Of a stretch of 64,000 bases of DNA, positions 40,377 through 50,719 are shown piece after piece. The notes under the pieces are model-generated. The model did not search any database. It saw nothing but the letters and a program-made list of their open reading frames with translations, and was not told the DNA's origin. This stretch comes from Brevibacillus brevis NBRC 100599. Its GTDB lineage: Bacteria > Bacillota > Bacilli > Brevibacillales > Brevibacillaceae. Location: contig NC_012491.1 in NCBI RefSeq assembly GCF_000010165.1, positions 1,234,001 through 1,298,000 on the forward strand. Direction: 5' to 3'. Made by a program: the position numbers and the translations under genes. Positions within the stretch are counted from its first letter, which is position 1. Each line of letters starts with the position of its first letter.

Positions 40377-41027
40377 ATGGATTTCAAAACGGAATTTAAA
40401 CCGATGACTGTACAACCGCAAGAGATTGAGGACTTGAGCTTTCAAATCATTACAGATGAGCTGGGTGAGCATTCCTTTACAGAAGAACAATATCCAGTAG
40501 TACAACGCGTCATCCATGCATCCGCAGACTTTGACCTTGGACGCAGCCTTGTTTTCCACCCGGACGCAGTAAAATCGGGAATCGAAGCGATCCGCAGCGG
40601 CAAAATCGTCGTAGCAGATGTACAGATGGTGCAAGTCGGCATCAGTAAAAACCGCATTGAAAAATTCGGCGGAGAAGTAAAGGTGTACATCTCTGACCGC
40701 GATGTGATGGAAGAAGCGAAGCGTCTGAATACGACACGTGCGATCATTTCCATGCGCAAAGCGATCAAGGAAGCAGATGGCGGAATCTTTTGCATCGGAA
40801 ACGCACCTACGGCACTCCTGGAGCTGATCCGTATGGTGAAGGAAGGCGAAGCAAAGCCAGGTCTGGTGATCGGGATGCCAGTTGGTTTTGTATCCGCGGC
40901 AGAATCCAAGGAAGAGCTGGCGAAGCTCGATATCCCATTCATCACAAACATGGGACGTAAAGGCGGAAGCCCAGTAACGGTAGCAGCTTTGAATGCCATT
41001 TCGATTATGGCGGAACGGTTGGGCTAA
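40377..41027 (+). CDS. cbiC: Cobalt-precorrin-8X methylmutase
   Basis: This 216-residue enzyme moves a methyl group from C11 to C12 to give (hydrogeno)cobyrinic acid. The family's VQRVIHASADFD, KSGIEAIRSGK, FCIGNAPTALLEL and VGFVSAAESKEEL motifs are all visible, including the catalytic histidine in VIHASAD. It starts 2 bases after the cbiJ stop. Confidence 0.95.
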   Translation: MDFKTEFKPMTVQPQEIEDLSFQIITDELGEHSFTEEQYPVVQRVIHASADFDLGRSLVFHPDAVKSGIEAIRSGKIVVADVQMVQVGISKNRIEKFGGEVKVYISDRDVMEEAKRLNTTRAIISMRKAIKEADGGIFCIGNAPTALLELIRMVKEGEAKPGLVIGMPVGFVSAAESKEELAKLDIPFITNMGRKGGSPVTVAALNAISIMAERLG

Positions 41028-41031
41028 GCAG

Positions 41032-42168
41032 ATGGCAGCCAAAGCAGCAACGGACGAGAAAGAGGCAAAACCCCTCCGCCATGGATATACGACTGGATCA
41101 TGTGCAACGGCGACAACCAAGGCTGCTTTGATCGCGCTGATTACTCAGGAAGAGCAAAGCCAAGCGACGATTCGCCTGCCAATCGGCGAGGATGTCACCT
41201 TTCTGATGGAGAGCTGTGATTTTTCATTGGAGAGGGCGACAGCAGGCACGATCAAGGATGGGGGAGACGACCCAGACGCGACACACGGTGCCCTTATTCT
41301 CTCTACGGTGGAATGGTCGGATGAGCCCGGCATTATTTTGGATGGCGGACTCGGTGTGGGACGGGTGACCAAGCCAGGGTTGCCTGTTCCGATTGGCGAG
41401 GCAGCGATCAATCCCGTCCCGCGCAAAATGATCAGGGAAACCGCGCAGGCTGTTCTGGATGAGTACGGGACCCAGCGCGGGATCAAAATCGTCATCTCCG
41501 TGCCTGCGGGTGAGGAAATCGCCAAAAAAACCTTGAATGGACGACTCGGCATACTCGGCGGCATCTCCATTTTGGGGACGCGTGGAATCGTGGTGCCGTT
41601 TTCCACTTCTGCTTACAAGGCAAGCGTGGCACAAGCGGTCAATGTCGCCAAGGAAGCCGGCTGCGATCATATTGTGCTGTCGACGGGCGGAAAGAGTGAA
41701 TCCTACGGAGTCGCTACTTATCCAGAGCTGTCGGAAGAAGCATTCGTGGAGATGGGCGATTTCGTCGGCTTTTCCCTCAAGCAGTGCAAGAACAAAAAGA
41801 TGCGCAAAGTGACCTTGGTCGGGATGATGGGCAAGTTTTCCAAGGTAGCGCAGGGCGTCATGATGGTTCATTCCAAAAGCGCACCCGTCGATTTCGGCTT
41901 CCTCGCTCAAATGGCAGCAGATGCAGGAGCACCGCAGGAGCGTATTGACGAAATTTTGGGAGCCAACACCGCTTCGCAGGTAGGCGATATGATGGTGGAC
42001 ACGCCAGCCTTTTTCGAGATCATGTGCGAAAACTGCTGTCGCGCTGCACTAAAGGAAGTGGGCGGCGGCATCGAGGTCGAAACCATCATCATCACAATGA
42101 AAGGGTCCCTGTTGGGAAGGGTGACGATCAATGACACAGGCGATGAAAGTAATTGGAATCGGGGATGA
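41032..42168 (+). CDS. cbiD: Cobalt-precorrin-5B C1-methyltransferase
   Basis: This 378-residue enzyme of the anaerobic pathway methylates C1. The N-terminal [18 protein letters not shown] and [13 protein letters not shown] motifs define the family. I choose ATG 41032, four bases after the cbiC stop and directly ahead of the family start; an upstream ATG at 40993 lies inside cbiC in another frame. Ribosome site is weak, so coupling to cbiC is likely. CbiD marks the oxygen-independent route. Confidence 0.94.
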   Translation: MAAKAATDEKEAKPLRHGYTTGSCATATTKAALIALITQEEQSQATIRLPIGEDVTFLMESCDFSLERATAGTIKDGGDDPDATHGALILSTVEWSDEPGIILDGGLGVGRVTKPGLPVPIGEAAINPVPRKMIRETAQAVLDEYGTQRGIKIVISVPAGEEIAKKTLNGRLGILGGISILGTRGIVVPFSTSAYKASVAQAVNVAKEAGCDHIVLSTGGKSESYGVATYPELSEEAFVEMGDFVGFSLKQCKNKKMRKVTLVGMMGKFSKVAQGVMMVHSKSAPVDFGFLAQMAADAGAPQERIDEILGANTASQVGDMMVDTPAFFEIMCENCCRAALKEVGGGIEVETIIITMKGSLLGRVTINDTGDESNWNRG

Positions 42169-43360
42169 TGGACAGCAGAGCCTGCTGCCGCTGTACCGGA
42201 CTTGGATAGAGGAAAGTGAACTGTTAGTTGGAGGAGAGCGGCACCTCAGCTTTTTCCCGGAGTATACAGGGGAAAAGCGTGTACTAAAGGGCGGACTGAC
42301 CGCGATGGTAGAAGAGCTACGCACAGAGACACGCAAGACGGTCATTCTGGCGTCAGGCGACCCGCTCTTTTACGGGATAGGTGGCTTACTTTCCAAAAAG
42401 CTGAACGTGGAGATTTACCCGCACCTCAGCTCCATTCAGCTCGCTTTTGCCAAAATGGGCGAATCATGGCAGGATGCGACATTGGCAAGTGTGCACGGAC
42501 GTAGTATCAAAGGTCTGGCGCAACGGATCGACGGGAAGGATAAGGTCGCTCTTTTGACGGATCGGGAAAACTCGCCAGCAGCGATTGCCCGCTATCTCCT
42601 TTCGTTCCAAATGAATGAGTACGATGCGTTCGTGGCGGAGAACCTCGGCAGTGCCGAAGAGCGGACAGGCTGGTATTCCCTTGAGGAAATGGCTGATGGT
42701 AGCTTCTCTGATCTGAATGTCGTGATTTTGAAAAAACGTCGTCCAAGCCCGGTGTGGCCGTTTGGAATCGCAGACGAGGAGTTTTCCCAGCGCAAACCGG
42801 ACAAGGGACTTATTACGAAAAAAGAAGTGCGCATTTTAAGCATTGCACAGCTGCAATTGCATGCGAAAAGCATCGTCTGGGACATCGGCACCTGCACAGG
42901 CTCTGTCGCCATTGAAGCGGCACGAATTGCGCGTGAGGGTGAAGTGTACGGCGTAGAGAAGAACGTGGACGATCTGGAAAACTGCCGCCAGAACATGGCG
43001 AAGTTTCGCACGGATTTGACAGTGATTAACGCACGCGCCCCACATGGCTTGGATGAGTTCCCGGACCCGGATGCCGTATTTATCGGCGGCAGTGGTGGAG
43101 AATTGCGAGAGCTGTTGAACATCTGCTGCACACGACTGCGCCCGAATGGCCGGATCGTGGTGAATGCAGCGACCATTGAGACATTGTACGAAGCGACACA
43201 AGCATTCGCGCAAGAAGGATTCGAGACATCGGTGACACTGGCGCAGCTATCGCGCAGCAAGCCGATTTTGTCCCTGACGCGCTTTGAAGCATTGAATCCG
43301 ATCTACATCATTACGGCCTGGGCCAAGCAGGCAGAAGAACAAGGAGGAGACAGCAAGTGA
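42131..43360 (+). CDS. cbiET: Fused CbiE/CbiT precorrin methyltransferase-decarboxylase
   Basis: This 409-residue fusion combines CbiE (C5 methylation; about residues 1-200, with [10 protein letters not shown] and [12 protein letters not shown]) with CbiT (C15 methylation and decarboxylation; about 215-400, SAM motif [15 protein letters not shown]). The arrangement corresponds to CobL. It overlaps cbiD by 38 bases; the GGAAGGGTGAC site lies inside cbiD. Confidence 0.94.
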   Translation: MTQAMKVIGIGDDGQQSLLPLYRTWIEESELLVGGERHLSFFPEYTGEKRVLKGGLTAMVEELRTETRKTVILASGDPLFYGIGGLLSKKLNVEIYPHLSSIQLAFAKMGESWQDATLASVHGRSIKGLAQRIDGKDKVALLTDRENSPAAIARYLLSFQMNEYDAFVAENLGSAEERTGWYSLEEMADGSFSDLNVVILKKRRPSPVWPFGIADEEFSQRKPDKGLITKKEVRILSIAQLQLHAKSIVWDIGTCTGSVAIEAARIAREGEVYGVEKNVDDLENCRQNMAKFRTDLTVINARAPHGLDEFPDPDAVFIGGSGGELRELLNICCTRLRPNGRIVVNAATIETLYEATQAFAQEGFETSVTLAQLSRSKPILSLTRFEALNPIYIITAWAKQAEEQGGDSK

Positions 43361-44067
43361 CTAAGATCGGAACATTGTACGGACTGGGAGTAGGTCCCGG
43401 CGACCCTGAATTGATTACCGTTAAGGCATTTCGTCTATTACAGCAATCACCAGTGGTTGCGTATCCGAAAAAACGGATGGGCAGCAAAAGCTACGCGCAT
43501 CAAATCGCAGAGCTGTATGTGCAGACCCCAGACAAGGAAATGCTTGGGCTCGTATTCCCGATGACGCGGGACAAAGAAATTTTGGAGCGCGAGTGGAACA
43601 ACACCGTGGAGATCGTTTGGGAGCGTTTGTCTGAAGGCAAGGACGTTGCTTTTGTAACGGAAGGCGATCCGATGTTTTACAGCACGTTCATCCACATGAT
43701 GCGCGTCATGCATGAGGAGCACCCGGAAGTACCAATCGTGACCGTACCAGGCGTCTCTTCGTTTCTGGGAGCAGCTTCCCGCTTCAATCTGCCGCTGGCG
43801 GACGGGGAAGAGCAGATCGGCATCATCCCGGCAACAGAAGACAAGGAAGCCATGCGCAAAGCGCTTGAGAACCATGATACCGTCGTGTTCCTGAAGGTAG
43901 CAAAGGTACTGCCAATGATCATTGGCTTGCTAAAAGAAATGGGGCTGGCTGAAAAGGCAGCGGTCGCGACCAAGGTCACTTCCTCCGAGGAAATGGTTTG
44001 GACCGATATGCGTGAACTGGAGCGGGCAGAGCTTAGCTATCTTACACTGATGGTGGTGAAAAAATAA
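43357..44067 (+). CDS. cbiL: Cobalt-factor II / precorrin-2 C20-methyltransferase
   Basis: This 236-residue SAM methyltransferase has the tetrapyrrole methylase core [25 protein letters not shown] and [11 protein letters not shown]. The [12 protein letters not shown] segment is typical of CbiL/CobI. GTG start overlaps the cbiET stop (GTGA). Confidence 0.94.
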   Translation: MTKIGTLYGLGVGPGDPELITVKAFRLLQQSPVVAYPKKRMGSKSYAHQIAELYVQTPDKEMLGLVFPMTRDKEILEREWNNTVEIVWERLSEGKDVAFVTEGDPMFYSTFIHMMRVMHEEHPEVPIVTVPGVSSFLGAASRFNLPLADGEEQIGIIPATEDKEAMRKALENHDTVVFLKVAKVLPMIIGLLKEMGLAEKAAVATKVTSSEEMVWTDMRELERAELSYLTLMVVKK

Positions 44068-44846
44068 TGAAACTGTACATAGTGGGAGCGGGTCCCGGCG
44101 ACCCTGATTTGATTACGGTAAAAGGCTTGAAGCTGTTGCAAAAGGCAGACGTCATTATGTATACCGATTCCCTCGTGAACGAGGACTTGGTAGCAATGAG
44201 CAATCCCAATGCAGAGGTACTGCAAAGCTCGGGTATGGCATTGGAAGAAATGGTAGAGCTGTTGGTAGACCGGATTCATAGCGGAAAAACAGTCGTACGC
44301 CTGCATACAGGTGATCCGTCCATTTATGGCGCGATTATGGAACAGATCGCCCTATTGAAAGAAAAAGGCATCGAGGTAGAAATCGTTCCAGGTGTGAGCT
44401 CAGTATTTGCGGCAGCGGCAGCAGTAGGAGCCGAGCTGACGATTCCTGATCTGACACAGACGATCATCCTCACCCGCGCGGAAGGTCGCACACCAGTGCC
44501 TGAAAGAGAAAAGCTGCGTGCGCTTGCTGAGCATCATTGTACGTTGGCTCTGTACCTTAGCGCGACTTTGACGAAAAAAGTAGTCCGTGAGCTGGTCGAT
44601 GCAGGCTGGAGCGAGGATACACCAGTAGCAGTCGTACAACGTGCAAGCTGGCCGGATCAATTGATCGTTCGCACCACGCTGAAAAATTTGGACGAAGACA
44701 TGGGCAAAAATGGTATTCGCAAACACGCGATGATTTTGGCTGGCTGGGCATTGGACCCGAACATCCACGACAAGAGCGAGCAATACCGTTCCAAGCTGTA
44801 TGATAAAACCTTTACACACGGGTTCAGAAAAGGTGTGAAGGAATAA
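44067..44846 (+). CDS. cbiF: Cobalt-precorrin-4 C11-methyltransferase
   Basis: This 259-residue SAM methyltransferase has VGAGPGDPDLITVKG, RLHTGDPSIYGAIMEQI and VPGVSSVFAAAA, with the CbiF/CobM-specific LPLYLS-like ALYLSATLTKKV. The start overlaps the previous stop by one base (TAATG). Confidence 0.95.
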   Translation: MKLYIVGAGPGDPDLITVKGLKLLQKADVIMYTDSLVNEDLVAMSNPNAEVLQSSGMALEEMVELLVDRIHSGKTVVRLHTGDPSIYGAIMEQIALLKEKGIEVEIVPGVSSVFAAAAAVGAELTIPDLTQTIILTRAEGRTPVPEREKLRALAEHHCTLALYLSATLTKKVVRELVDAGWSEDTPVAVVQRASWPDQLIVRTTLKNLDEDMGKNGIRKHAMILAGWALDPNIHDKSEQYRSKLYDKTFTHGFRKGVKE

Positions 44847-45991
44847 TGAAGATCATCGAACTGATCGAGGGAGAAATCCCTGTTATCGAGCAGCGCGGAG
44901 ACTATGCGATCGTCGCGATCACGAAGCACGGTGTAGAGATGGCACGCGATCTGGCACAGAAATTCCCTGGGACAGACCTGTACTACATGAGCAAGTTCGA
45001 GCGCGGAGATGAGGAAGCGCGCGGCATCCAGCTGTTTTCCAACAGTGTCCGGATGCTGTTTCCCGCTCTCTGGCCTGCTTATAAAGGCTTAATCATCATT
45101 ATTTCGCTGGGTGCGGTTATTCGGATGATCGCACCTTTACTCGAAGACAAAAAGAAAGACCCGGGTGTCGTCGTCGTCGATGACCGTGGGGAGAATGTCA
45201 TCAGTGTGCTGTCTGGCCATTTGGGCGGTGCCAATGAGCTGGCTCGCGAGGTAGCGGCAGTCATGGGGGCTCGTCCGATTATCACCACAGCATCAGACGT
45301 ACAAAAGACGATTCCCGTCGATCTATTCGGTAGACGTTTTGGTTGGGAGTGGGATTCCGCTGAAAAGCTGACCCCTGTCAGTGCTTCTGTCGTAAACGAG
45401 GAGCGCGTAGCTGTCATCAATGAATCCGGTGAACGCGACTGGTGGATGCATGACACACCGATGCCACCGTCCATCAAGGAATACGCGACAATCGCTGAGG
45501 CACAAGCCGATCAGCCGCAAGCTGCTCTCGTCGTTTCTCATCGCTTGCTCACACCGGAGGAACAATCGATTTTGGACAACGGCGTCCTTTATCGTCCGAA
45601 GGTAATCGTGCTCGGGATGGGTTGCAACCGGGGAACCTCAACAGAAGAGATCGAGGCTGTCATCAAGGAAACGCTGGATGAACTGCAATTTTCGATCAAA
45701 AGTGTAAAAGCACTGGCGACCATCGAGCTGAAAAAGGATGAAGCAGGTCTCATCGCCGTTTGCGAAAAGTACGGCTGGCCATTCGTCTGGTATTCGCCGG
45801 AAGAGTTGAATCAGGTAGAAATCAGCGATCCGTCTGATACCGTCTTCAAGTTCACGGGAGCGTACGGAGTGAGCGAGCCTGCCGCGAAGCTATACGCTGG
45901 CGCGGGCGAACTCCTTTTGACCAAGAAGAAGTCGGGCAACACCACCATTTCGGTCGGATTGATGCCCTATCATGAGGAGGAGCGTGCATGA
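44846..45991 (+). CDS. cbiG: Cobalt-precorrin-5A hydrolase
   Basis: This 381-residue enzyme opens the delta-lactone of cobalt-precorrin-5A and releases the two-carbon fragment. Visible motifs: ISLGAVIRMIAPLLEDKKKDPGV, SGHLGGANELA and, in the C-terminal half, VLGMGCNRGTSTEEIE. TAATG overlap with cbiF. Confidence 0.94.
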   Translation: MKIIELIEGEIPVIEQRGDYAIVAITKHGVEMARDLAQKFPGTDLYYMSKFERGDEEARGIQLFSNSVRMLFPALWPAYKGLIIIISLGAVIRMIAPLLEDKKKDPGVVVVDDRGENVISVLSGHLGGANELAREVAAVMGARPIITTASDVQKTIPVDLFGRRFGWEWDSAEKLTPVSASVVNEERVAVINESGERDWWMHDTPMPPSIKEYATIAEAQADQPQAALVVSHRLLTPEEQSILDNGVLYRPKVIVLGMGCNRGTSTEEIEAVIKETLDELQFSIKSVKALATIELKKDEAGLIAVCEKYGWPFVWYSPEELNQVEISDPSDTVFKFTGAYGVSEPAAKLYAGAGELLLTKKKSGNTTISVGLMPYHEEERA

Positions 45992-47364
45992 CGGACAGCC
46001 GCCGTATTGTGATTGCAGGAACGGGCAGCGGAGCGGGTAAGACAACCGTTACCATCGGACTGATGGCTGCTCTGAAAAGAAAAGGGCATACCGTACAGGG
46101 CTTCAAGTGCGGGCCTGATTACATCGATCCTACGTATCATACGGCTGTGACCGGCAGAGCCTCGCGCAATCTGGACAGCTTCATGCTGGAGCACGAGATC
46201 GTGAAGGAGATTTTTGTCTGCGGCAGCGAGGGTGCTGACATCTCGATTATTGAGGGTGTCATGGGCATGTACGATGGCAAGGAAGCGACCAGCGATAAAG
46301 GCAGCACGGCAGAAATCAGCATCCTGACTGGCTCTCCGGTTCTGTTGGTGGTCAATTGTCAGAGCATGGCGCGCAGTGCAGCTGCGATTGTCAAAGGCTT
46401 TCAACTGCTCAATCCACAGGCGAGAATCGTCGGTGTCATCGCGAACAAGGTCGGGAGTGAAGGGCATCACAAAATCGTGAAGGCAGCGATCGAGCAGGAA
46501 TGCGGGATTCCGGTCGTAGGCTATCTAAAACGGGAGAATGAGCTGGAAATACCGGAACGTCATCTCGGGTTGGTGCCATCTGTCGAGCGTGGAGAGTTGA
46601 CACCGCTGTTTGAAAAGCTGGCTGACTTGATCGCAGAGACAGTCGATTTGGAGCAAATCTGGGAACTGGCAAAGGCTGAGCCGCTGCAAGTAGAACCTAC
46701 GCTGTTTGCTCCGCGAGAAGCGTCTGCCAATGTCACCATTGCTGTAGCGAAGGACCCTGCTTTTCATTTTTACTATCCGGAAAATTTGGAGCTGCTCGAA
46801 GCATATGGCGCGAAGCTTGCGTTCTTTTCCCCACTGGCCGGTGAGGGAGTGCCTGAGGACGCAGATGGCTTGTACATCGGGGGAGGCTTCCCGGAGGAGT
46901 TTGCAGCAGAGCTATCGCAAAATGAAGCGGTGAAACAATCGATCCGATCTGCGATTACAAAAGGCTTGCCTACCTTGGCTGAGTGCGGCGGCTACATGTT
47001 TTTGACAGAGGCGATCGTCACAACTGATGGCGACAGCTATCCAATGGTGGGGCTCATCCCAGGCAAAGTGACCATGCAGAAAAAGCTCGCAGCGCTTGGC
47101 TATCGGGAAGTGCGTGGCAAGGAAGGCAATTTCTTGATCGGCACCGAGGAACAGGCAAAAGGGCATGAATTCCATTACTCTACGTATGCTTCGGATCAAG
47201 AGCTGCCAGCAGCATATGAGACGAAAGGGCTCCGCGGTACGAAACCGGAGGGCTATGCCCAAGAAAATCTGGTCGCAGGCTATACTCACTTGCATTTCGG
47301 CTCCAATCCTGACCTGGTCGAACGTTGGCTGAGCCTTTGCGCGGAGGTGGCCGAGCGTGCCTAA
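45988..47364 (+). CDS. cbiA: Cobyrinic acid a,c-diamide synthase
   Basis: This 458-residue amidotransferase uses glutamine and ATP to amidate the a and c side chains. The N-terminal P-loop is AGTGSGAGKTTVTIG; KCGPDYIDPTYH and EGVMGMYDG follow. The C-terminal glutaminase-like domain has the catalytic cysteine in LAECGGYMFL. ATG overlaps the cbiG stop. Confidence 0.95.
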   Translation: MTDSRRIVIAGTGSGAGKTTVTIGLMAALKRKGHTVQGFKCGPDYIDPTYHTAVTGRASRNLDSFMLEHEIVKEIFVCGSEGADISIIEGVMGMYDGKEATSDKGSTAEISILTGSPVLLVVNCQSMARSAAAIVKGFQLLNPQARIVGVIANKVGSEGHHKIVKAAIEQECGIPVVGYLKRENELEIPERHLGLVPSVERGELTPLFEKLADLIAETVDLEQIWELAKAEPLQVEPTLFAPREASANVTIAVAKDPAFHFYYPENLELLEAYGAKLAFFSPLAGEGVPEDADGLYIGGGFPEEFAAELSQNEAVKQSIRSAITKGLPTLAECGGYMFLTEAIVTTDGDSYPMVGLIPGKVTMQKKLAALGYREVRGKEGNFLIGTEEQAKGHEFHYSTYASDQELPAAYETKGLRGTKPEGYAQENLVAGYTHLHFGSNPDLVERWLSLCAEVAERA

Positions 47365-48874
47365 GACCCTCCCGTTGATGGTGCAAGGTACCAGCTCGGA
47401 TGCAGGAAAAAGTGCGATTGCAACAGCGCTGTGCCGGATTTTTGCCCAAGATGGCTACAAGACAGCTCCGTTCAAATCGCAAAATATGGCCCTGAATTCC
47501 TACGTGACGCTGGATGGAAAAGAAATCGGGCGGGCACAGGGCGTTCAGGCAGAGGCGGCAGGAATTCTGGCGACGACTGACATGAACCCCATTTTGATCA
47601 AGCCGACACGAGATTCCGAATCGCAAATTGTCGTTAACGGCGAGCCATACGGCAACATGAAGGCTTTTGCCTATCGGACGGAGTTTTATGACAAGGGCTT
47701 GCGGATCATTGAGGAAGCGTATCAACGACTCGCTAGCTCCTACGAGCGGATCGTCATTGAAGGGGCTGGCAGTCCGGCAGAGGTCAATCTGAATGACCGT
47801 GAGCTCGTCAATATGCGAGTCGCTCGTCTAACGAATGCGCCCGTCATTTTGGTGGCAGACATCGAGCGTGGGGGAGTGTTTGCCAGCTTGGTCGGTACCC
47901 TCCAACTGCTCGAGCCCGAAGATCGAGACCGCGTGGTCGGCGTCATTATCAATCGTTTTCGCGGTGATTTGACACTTTTGCAGCCGGGACTCGACTGGTT
48001 CGAGGAATATACGGGCAAGCCTGTCCTTGGTGTCGTGCCATTTATTCCAGACTTGTGGATCGATGCGGAGGACTCGTTGATTTTGCATCGTTATCAAGGG
48101 CAGCGTGAGACACCGCGGGAGATTGACATTGCGGTTTTGCGCTATCCGCGAATTTCCAACTTTACCGACGTGGACCCGTTTTTTGTAGAGCCGGATTGCC
48201 GGATGCGCTTTGTGACACGTCTGGAAGAGCTGGGGGAACCTGACCTGATTGTCTTGCCGGGCAGCAAGAACACACTCGAGGATTTGCAATTCTTACGAGA
48301 GACAGGTCTTGCCGCGGCGGTCAAAGACCTTCATCATAAAGGGAAGACGTATATCGTCGGTTTGTGCGGCGGTTATCAAATGCTGGGAGAAGCCATTCAT
48401 GATCCAGCTGGGGTCGAGTCTCCATTACAGCAGCTTGATGGGCTGGGTCTTATCCCGATGATTACGACGATGGAACAGAAGAAAACGACTGTTTTGTCAC
48501 GTGGAGAAGCAGTATTTGCGAAGGAAAAGCTGACGGTGGAAGGCTACGAAATTCACATGGGGCAATCGACTTATTCGCGCAATGATTTTCCTTTTATCCA
48601 GATGGAGGGGCGTACGGAGGGCTATTGTCAGGAGGAGCGGCAGTTGATCGGCACGTATTTCCATGGCCTGTTCCACAATGACCACTTCCGCACACTGTTG
48701 CTGAATGCCATCCGTGAGCAAAAAGGACTCTCACCGATTACGGATCGCCCATCTTTTGTCGCTCTACGAGAGCAGGGGTACGATCTGTTGGCGGATACTG
48801 TTCGTCGCCATGTGAAGTTGGATACGATCGAAGAGTACATGAAGGCTTTTCAAGAAAAAGAGGTGCAAATATAA
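47357..48874 (+). CDS. cbiP: Cobyric acid synthase
   Basis: This 505-residue amidotransferase amidates the b, d, e and g side chains. Motifs: VQGTSSDAGKSAIATALCR, PFKSQNMALNSYVT, IGRAQGVQAEAA and the glutaminase cysteine in VGLCGGYQMLG. GTG start lies 8 bases inside cbiA. Confidence 0.95.
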   Translation: MPKTLPLMVQGTSSDAGKSAIATALCRIFAQDGYKTAPFKSQNMALNSYVTLDGKEIGRAQGVQAEAAGILATTDMNPILIKPTRDSESQIVVNGEPYGNMKAFAYRTEFYDKGLRIIEEAYQRLASSYERIVIEGAGSPAEVNLNDRELVNMRVARLTNAPVILVADIERGGVFASLVGTLQLLEPEDRDRVVGVIINRFRGDLTLLQPGLDWFEEYTGKPVLGVVPFIPDLWIDAEDSLILHRYQGQRETPREIDIAVLRYPRISNFTDVDPFFVEPDCRMRFVTRLEELGEPDLIVLPGSKNTLEDLQFLRETGLAAAVKDLHHKGKTYIVGLCGGYQMLGEAIHDPAGVESPLQQLDGLGLIPMITTMEQKKTTVLSRGEAVFAKEKLTVEGYEIHMGQSTYSRNDFPFIQMEGRTEGYCQEERQLIGTYFHGLFHNDHFRTLLLNAIREQKGLSPITDRPSFVALREQGYDLLADTVRRHVKLDTIEEYMKAFQEKEVQI

Positions 48875-49914
48875 TGGCAGTCATTTATCCGGCGATTGAG
48901 CCACGAAATCAGGAAGCAAGTGAGCAAACGAGACAGCATGTGGATCAGTTGACCAAACCGCTTGGCAGCCTTGGTCGCCTGGAGCAATTGGCTATTGAGC
49001 TGGCTGGGATGACAGGTGAGACAATGCCTGTTGTAACACCGCCGGGCGTGCTTGTTTTTGCGGCCGATCACGGTGTGGCACGGGAAGGTGTCTCTGCCTA
49101 TCCGCAGGAAGTGACAGCGCAAATGGTGCTGAATATGGTTCATGGTGGAGCTGGAGTCAACGTCTTCGCCAGACAAATCGGAGCCATTCAAAAAATCGTA
49201 GATGTCGGTGTAGCGGTCGAGATCGAAGCACCGGGTGTTTATCATAAGAAAATCAGAGCAGGCTCGGGCAATATGCTGAAAGAAGCTGCGATGACGGCAG
49301 ACGAAGCGCAGCGCTCTATCACAGTTGGCCTCGAGATGGCAGAAGCAATGATCGGGGAAGGCGCCAAAGTCCTGATCGTCGGTGAAGTGGGCATTGGCAA
49401 CACCACAGCCAGCAGTGCGATCCTGTCAGCCTTAACCGGAGCTGATCCTGAGCAAATCGTCGGACGTGGAACAGGGCTGGATGACGCAGGCTGGCAGCGT
49501 AAAAAGACAGTTGTTCGCGAAGCACTCGCCTTGCATCGCCCGGATGCGACCAATCCGTTGGACGTTTTGGCAAAAGTCGGCGGACTGGAAATCGGAGCAA
49601 TGGCTGGGGCGATCATGGGAGCAGCCTCTCGACGTGTCCCTGTGCTGCTGGATGGCTTTATCGCTACGGTAGCGGCTTTGCTTGCTGTTCGAATGGAGCC
49701 ACTCGTTGCTGATTACTTGATCGCGGGTCACCGTTCTGAGGAGCCGGGGCATGATTTTGTCCTGCAAGAATTAGGCAAGGAGCCGCTGCTCAGCCTGAAA
49801 TTGCGACTGGGCGAAGGAAGCGGAGCAACATTGGCGTTTCCAATCGTGGAAGCAGCGACACGGATGGTTCGTGAGATGGCGACATTTGCATCAGCAGGAG
49901 TAAGTGACCGATGA
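48874..49914 (+). CDS. cobT: Nicotinate-nucleotide:dimethylbenzimidazole phosphoribosyltransferase
   Basis: This 346-residue enzyme activates the lower-ligand base as alpha-ribazole phosphate. Motifs: LTKPLGSLGRLEQLA, FAADHGVAREGVSAYP, GEVGIGNTTASSA and the catalytic glutamate region near LLDGFIATVAALLA. One-base overlap with cbiP (TAATG). No bluB was seen, so the base must come from elsewhere in the genome or from outside. Confidence 0.95.
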   Translation: MAVIYPAIEPRNQEASEQTRQHVDQLTKPLGSLGRLEQLAIELAGMTGETMPVVTPPGVLVFAADHGVAREGVSAYPQEVTAQMVLNMVHGGAGVNVFARQIGAIQKIVDVGVAVEIEAPGVYHKKIRAGSGNMLKEAAMTADEAQRSITVGLEMAEAMIGEGAKVLIVGEVGIGNTTASSAILSALTGADPEQIVGRGTGLDDAGWQRKKTVVREALALHRPDATNPLDVLAKVGGLEIGAMAGAIMGAASRRVPVLLDGFIATVAALLAVRMEPLVADYLIAGHRSEEPGHDFVLQELGKEPLLSLKLRLGEGSGATLAFPIVEAATRMVREMATFASAGVSDR

Positions 49915-50696
49915 GCGGCGCGGGGAAAGTCTATCTCGTAGGAGCTGGCCCTGGCGATCCAAAGCTGATTACTGTAAAAGGAATGGAATGCCTGCAAAAG
50001 GCAGAGGTGGTTGTGTATGATCGTCTGGCAAATCCAGCTTTGTTGGAGTACGCGCCACAGACGGCAGAACGCATCTACTGCGGCAAGCTGCCGGATCATC
50101 ATACGATGAGACAGGAATCGATTAACGAGCTGTTAGCGGAAAAAGCGCTGGAAGGAAAAGTCGTCGTACGGCTAAAAGGCGGCGATCCTTGTGTGTTTGG
50201 TCGTGCCGGAGAAGAAGCACAGCATTTGGCTGAGCGAGGAATTGCCTTTGAAATCGTCCCGGGAGTAACAGCTGGAATTGCAGCCTCGGCGTATGCGGGT
50301 ATTCCGGTGACACACCGCGATCACGGCTCGTCATTTGCTGTCGTGACGGGACATTTGCGTGAAGACAAACCGGAGCTGGCGGTAGAAAAATGGAGTGCTC
50401 TCGCGAATGGCATCGACACGGTTGCTTTTTACATGGGAGTCGCCAACCTGCCGTTGATCCGCACCCAATTAATCAAGCACGGACGCGATCCACATACGCC
50501 AGTAGCCGTCATCTCGTGGGGAACACTCCCGCAGCAAGCAGTAGTAACGGGTACCTTGGCTGATATTGAGGAACGTTTGGCCCAAAACAGCCACATCACG
50601 AATCCAGCTATCATTCTGGTCGGTGAAGTCGTGAAGATGCGTGAGAAAATCAACTGGTTTGAAGCTACGCTTGGAATCGAGCACGTGCAACAATAG
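49911..50696 (+). CDS. cobA: Uroporphyrinogen-III C-methyltransferase
   Basis: This 261-residue SAM enzyme makes precorrin-2, the entry to the pathway. Core motifs: VGAGPGDPKLITVKG, VVRLKGGDPCVFGRAGEEA and VPGVTAGIAASAYAGIPVTHRD. It lacks the HemD or CysG fusions seen elsewhere. Start overlaps cobT (ATGA). Confidence 0.95.
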   Translation: MSGAGKVYLVGAGPGDPKLITVKGMECLQKAEVVVYDRLANPALLEYAPQTAERIYCGKLPDHHTMRQESINELLAEKALEGKVVVRLKGGDPCVFGRAGEEAQHLAERGIAFEIVPGVTAGIAASAYAGIPVTHRDHGSSFAVVTGHLREDKPELAVEKWSALANGIDTVAFYMGVANLPLIRTQLIKHGRDPHTPVAVISWGTLPQQAVVTGTLADIEERLAQNSHITNPAIILVGEVVKMREKINWFEATLGIEHVQQ

Positions 50697-50719
50697 GAAA
50701 CCGAGGGGAGGGAACGCTT